NCBI GenBank assembly: GCA_016786845.1
Contig: JAEUVB010000003.1
Coordinates: forward strand, 145,649 to 209,648
Length of the DNA stretch: 64,000 nt
From: Chitinophagaceae bacterium
GTDB lineage: Bacteria; Bacteroidota; Bacteroidia; Chitinophagales; Chitinophagaceae
Reading direction: 5' to 3'
In this document: in pieces, positions 62,101 through 64,000 of the stretch
Layout: each line of letters opens with the position of its first letter
Numbering within the stretch: the stretch's first letter is position 1
The notes under the pieces: generated by a model
Databases searched by the model: none
Seen by the model: the letters and a program-made list of their open reading frames with translations, nothing else
What the model was told of the DNA's origin: nothing
Made by a program: the position numbers and the translations under genes

Positions 62101-64000
62101 TGGTACAAATGGAACTAACGGTCTCGACGGCAAAACCGTTTTAAACGGAACAGTCAATCCAACCGGTGCCGATGGTGTCGATGGTGACTTCTTTATTAAC
62201 ACCACCACCAACGAAATCTTCGGACCAAAAACCGCAGGCGTTTGGGGCACTGGTACTTCTTTAGTCGGGCCGATTGGTGCAACAGGCCCGATTGGTTTAA
62301 CAGGTCCTCAAGGTCCTATTGGTTTGACAGGTGCAACAGGACCGCAAGGTCCGCAAGGTCCAATCGGTTTAACCGGCGCAACCGGCCCTCAAGGTCCTAT
62401 CGGTTTAACCGGAGCAACAGGTCCGCAAGGTCCTATCGGTTTGACGGGCGCAACCGGACCACAAGGTCCGCAAGGTATTGCCGGAACGAATGGCACAAAT
62501 GGATCCAACGGTCTCGATGGCAAAACCGTTTTAAACGGAACCCTCAATCCAACCGGTGCCGATGGTGTCGATGGTGACTTCTTTATCAATACAACGACCA
62601 ACGAAATCTTCGGACCAAAAACAGCAGGCGTTTGGGGAATTGGAACTTCTTTAGTTGGACCGATTGGTGCAACAGGAGCAACAGGCCCTCAAGGCCCGAT
62701 AGGTTTAACAGGTGCTACAGGTCCGCAAGGTCCTATCGGTCTTACTGGTGCAACCGGCCCGCAAGGTCCTATTGGTTTGACGGGTGCTACTGGTCCGCAA
62801 GGTCCTATTGGTTTGACTGGAGCAACCGGACCACAAGGTCCACAAGGTATTGCCGGAACAAATGGTACCAATGGAACCAACGGTCTCGATGGCAAAACCG
62901 TTTTAAACGGAACCCTCAATCCAACCGGTGCCGATGGTGTCGATGGTGACTTCTTTATCAATACAACCACCAACGAAATCTTCGGACCAAAAACCGGAGG
63001 CGTATGGGGCAGTGGTACTTCTTTAGTTGGACCTATTGGAGCAACAGGTCCACAAGGTCCGATTGGTTTAACCGGCGCAACTGGACCACAAGGTCCTATC
63101 GGTTTAACCGGAGCAACAGGTCCACAAGGTCCGCAAGGTATTGCCGGAACCAATGGTACAAATGGTACCAATGGTCTCGATGGCAAAACGGTTTTAAACG
63201 GAACAGTCAATCCAACCGGTGCCGATGGTGTCGATGGTGACTTCTTTATCAATACAACGACCAACGAAATCTTCGGACCAAAAACCGGAGGCGTATGGGG
63301 CAGTGGTACTTCTTTAGTTGGACCGATTGGTGCGACAGGAGCACAAGGTCCAATCGGTTTGACCGGTGCAACCGGACCACAAGGTCCGCAAGGCATTGCT
63401 GGAACCAATGGCACAAATGGAACCAACGGTCTCGATGGCAAAACCGTTTTAAACGGCACTGTCAATCCAACCGCTGCCGATGGTGTCGATGGTGACTTCT
63501 TTATCAATACAACGACCAACGAAATCTTCGGACCAAAAACCGGAGGGGTATGGGGTAGTGGTACATCTTTAGTTGGGCCCATCGGTGCAACAGGTCTCCA
63601 AGGTCCGCAAGGTCCTATTGGTTTGACCGGCGCAACCGGACCACAAGGTCCGCAAGGTATTGCCGGAACGAATGGCACAAATGGAACCAACGGTCTCGAT
63701 GGCAAAACCGTTTTAAACGGAACCCTCAATCCAACCGGTGCCGATGGTGTCGACGGTGACTTCTTTATCAATACAACCACCAACGAAATCTTCGGACCAA
63801 AAACAGCAGGCGTTTGGGGAATTGGAACTTCTTTAGTTGGACCGATTGGTGCAACAGGACCGCAAGGTCCAATCGGTTTAACCGGTGCAACAGGTCCGCA
63901 AGGTCCGATTGGTTTAACCGGAGCAACAGGACCACAAGGCCCACAAGGTATTGCCGGAACCAATGGCACAAATGGAACCAACGGTCTCGATGGCAAAACC
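59168..64000 (+). CDS. Secreted collagen-like fibre protein (partial, runs off the window)
   Basis: An open frame of at least 1611 codons without a stop. The signal peptide ends VMAQ (~residue 21). The N-terminal domain typical of Bacteroidota fibre proteins follows (VPQRFNYQGIARDAQGNPI ... QLLSVPYAIYA, ~22-135). A middle region has GIGTNSPTTQLEVNGTVRISGG and RVLTSDANG modules and a YadA-head-like stretch (AGIALGAASFATGSASVALG) near residue 530. From about residue 810 it has Gly-X-Y tracts (GATGPQGPIGLT) alternating with a conserved non-collagen linker (GVDGDFFINTTTNEIFGPK). The C-terminus is not seen. ATG codons at 59168 and 59171 are alternatives. Confidence 0.85.
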   Translation, partial: MMNHLTKYLICLIGILFHFTVMAQVPQRFNYQGIARDAQGNPISQLTLTVKLSVLPFVDATVPEYEEIQTVTTNEFGLYTLQIGSGKVVSGKMNTVKWETGNKYIRVAIDPKGGDHFTEVGITQLLSVPYAIYADRAGIARETADGSGKTRAGTVSTAPGTTGDVNKLAKFTNTPNTITNSQITDNGSTVIIGAPSFSSALNRLHIYSNSATQVNHVRMENINANSSGRFIMFNDHANAYATFTKYGTAVTGNYGGSTLYPNANLLAFGNNGLASGDGNGRFLISSSGNIGIAITKPSGTKIKFHADYLSENVGIGGGAVPATQIHFNNTLTGDTLKITNSTTGHNSGDGLDIRTTGNAASIINRENSSLDIGTNSTSFMTILPGGYIGIGTNSPTTQLEVNGTVRISGGLPGLGKVLTSDANGYASWQNPSGSGGSNGIGGSLDSAYNFGGPGLGRYIHANNGAVWIQGQDGFQITGNLGYGNNLALSGAGTRMFFYPQKAAFRAGAVNASNWDDVNIGIYSFSAGYDTKASGSAGIALGAASFATGSASVALGTHTEANGDEGSTAIGNNTIASSFSSIALGMYNDSVIGSNAVNPIPTDPILMVGNGTSNANRSNAMTILKNGNVGLGTNTPTEKLEVNGLVKITGGTPGSGRVLTSDANGVATWQLIPASAIGGATTLDSAYNFGGPGLGRIINANSGAVLIDGTDGLHVMDSVGIGTQSPGARLEVAGQVKITGGLPGAGKVLTSDATGLADWQTLPLGPPGLDGNTILNAAIDPLSTDGVDGDFFINTTTNQIFGPKTLGAWGTGVPLVGPAGAAGPQGPIGITGATGAQGPIGLTGATGPQGPIGLTGATGPQGPQGIAGTNGTNGTNGLDGKTVLNGTVNPTGADGVDGDFFINTTTNEIFGPKTGGVWGSGTSLVGPIGATGPQGPIGLTGATGPQGPIGLSGATGPQGPIGLTGATGPQGPQGIAGTNGTNGTNGLDGKTVLNGTVNPTGADGVDGDFFINTTTNEIFGPKTAGVWGTGTSLVGPIGATGPIGLTGPQGPIGLTGATGPQGPQGPIGLTGATGPQGPIGLTGATGPQGPIGLTGATGPQGPQGIAGTNGTNGSNGLDGKTVLNGTLNPTGADGVDGDFFINTTTNEIFGPKTAGVWGIGTSLVGPIGATGATGPQGPIGLTGATGPQGPIGLTGATGPQGPIGLTGATGPQGPIGLTGATGPQGPQGIAGTNGTNGTNGLDGKTVLNGTLNPTGADGVDGDFFINTTTNEIFGPKTGGVWGSGTSLVGPIGATGPQGPIGLTGATGPQGPIGLTGATGPQGPQGIAGTNGTNGTNGLDGKTVLNGTVNPTGADGVDGDFFINTTTNEIFGPKTGGVWGSGTSLVGPIGATGAQGPIGLTGATGPQGPQGIAGTNGTNGTNGLDGKTVLNGTVNPTAADGVDGDFFINTTTNEIFGPKTGGVWGSGTSLVGPIGATGLQGPQGPIGLTGATGPQGPQGIAGTNGTNGTNGLDGKTVLNGTLNPTGADGVDGDFFINTTTNEIFGPKTAGVWGIGTSLVGPIGATGPQGPIGLTGATGPQGPIGLTGATGPQGPQGIAGTNGTNGTNGLDGKT
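61796..64000 (+). repeat. In-frame tandem repeats, collagen tract plus linker, with triplet-quantised length
   Basis: The marker CTCGA(T/C)GGCAAAAC begins at 61796, 62123, 62513, 62885, 63176, 63431, 63695 and 63986. The periods are 327, 390, 372, 291, 255, 264 and 291 bp. All are 255 plus a multiple of 9, so only whole Gly-X-Y triplets are gained or lost. The linker half is nearly constant between copies. Confidence 0.9.

Noticed and set aside
61542..63996. Long open frames on the minus strand across the collagen-like repeats (one of 435 codons)
   Set aside because: They are the antisense of the Gly-X-Y repeats (reading VPFVPAIPCGPCGPVAPV). Low-complexity repeats without stops on one strand give open frames on the other. 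The plus-strand frame has a signal peptide and recognisable domains.
61796..64000. Regular repeats that could suggest a CRISPR array
   Set aside because: Periods are 255-390 bp, the repeats are in frame and encode collagen-like protein, and there are no short unique spacers or cas genes.

Overview
The window is a stretch of chromosome from a member of the Bacteroidota, most likely an environmental Chitinophagales/Saprospirales-like lineage (inference). The signs are promoters of the Bacteroidota type (-7 box TAnnTTTG, rarely with a -33 TTTG), no obvious Shine-Dalgarno sequences, large secreted proteins with type IX secretion (T9SS) C-terminal sorting domains, a GLPGLI-type protein, WG-repeat and STAS proteins of Bacteroidota type, ATP-dependent PEP carboxykinase, and an nuoABCDE set with separate nuoC and nuoD. 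No phage, transposase, rRNA operon or CRISPR array was found.

Layout. 1-1400: acyl-carrier-protein phosphodiesterase, then four tRNA genes (Thr-TGT, Tyr-GTA, Gly-TCC, Thr-GGT) behind a canonical promoter. 1.4-12.5 kb: dnaE, trxA, a YfiT-like DinB protein, a lone CoA-transferase subunit A, dprA, an OmpH/Skp-like chaperone with tpiA, a DciA-like DUF721 protein with a sigma-54-type response regulator, and ferredoxin/iscX. 12.6-25 kb: pckA, a YceI lipoprotein, an ABC exporter with a LolA-like protein, an M1 aminopeptidase, aroE with an abnormal 5' end, a phosphosulfolactate-synthase homologue, a small fatty-acid-type set (dehydratase, unknown, ketosynthase), ACMSD and mltG.

26.4-28.9 kb is a gene-poor, repeat-built island. 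Two cassette-like units share a 155-bp 5' block that carries a promoter, start codon and 25-residue leader, and a 55-bp 3' block. They enclose unrelated AT-rich genes for secreted or membrane proteins. The island is bounded by inverted GTCATTGCGAGG-type repeats and preceded by three purine-rich tandem repeats. It is the best candidate here for something undescribed.

28.9-45.9 kb: a YihY-family membrane protein, a lipoprotein combining a heme c motif with a copper-monooxygenase-like region, nuoABCDE (the rest of complex I is not adjacent), a WG-repeat protein, a STAS protein, clpC, a polyprenyl synthase, pth with an FAH-family hydrolase, a GLPGLI-type protein, a LytTR response regulator, and a four-gene operon predicted to make a CDP-6-deoxyhexose. 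46-52.8 kb: two large paralogous T9SS cargo proteins with nearly identical C-terminal DNA. 52.8-59 kb: two different isocitrate dehydrogenases (eukaryotic-type and E. coli-type), a DUF4350-like protein, a small secreted protein and an M14 carboxypeptidase. 59.2-64 kb: a secreted collagen-like fibre protein that runs off the end, with long repeats whose lengths differ by whole Gly-X-Y triplets.

Four genes (dnaE, pckA, clpC, eukaryotic-type icd) have an in-frame TTG that is really the end of their promoter -7 box. Their starts are placed at the next ATG.
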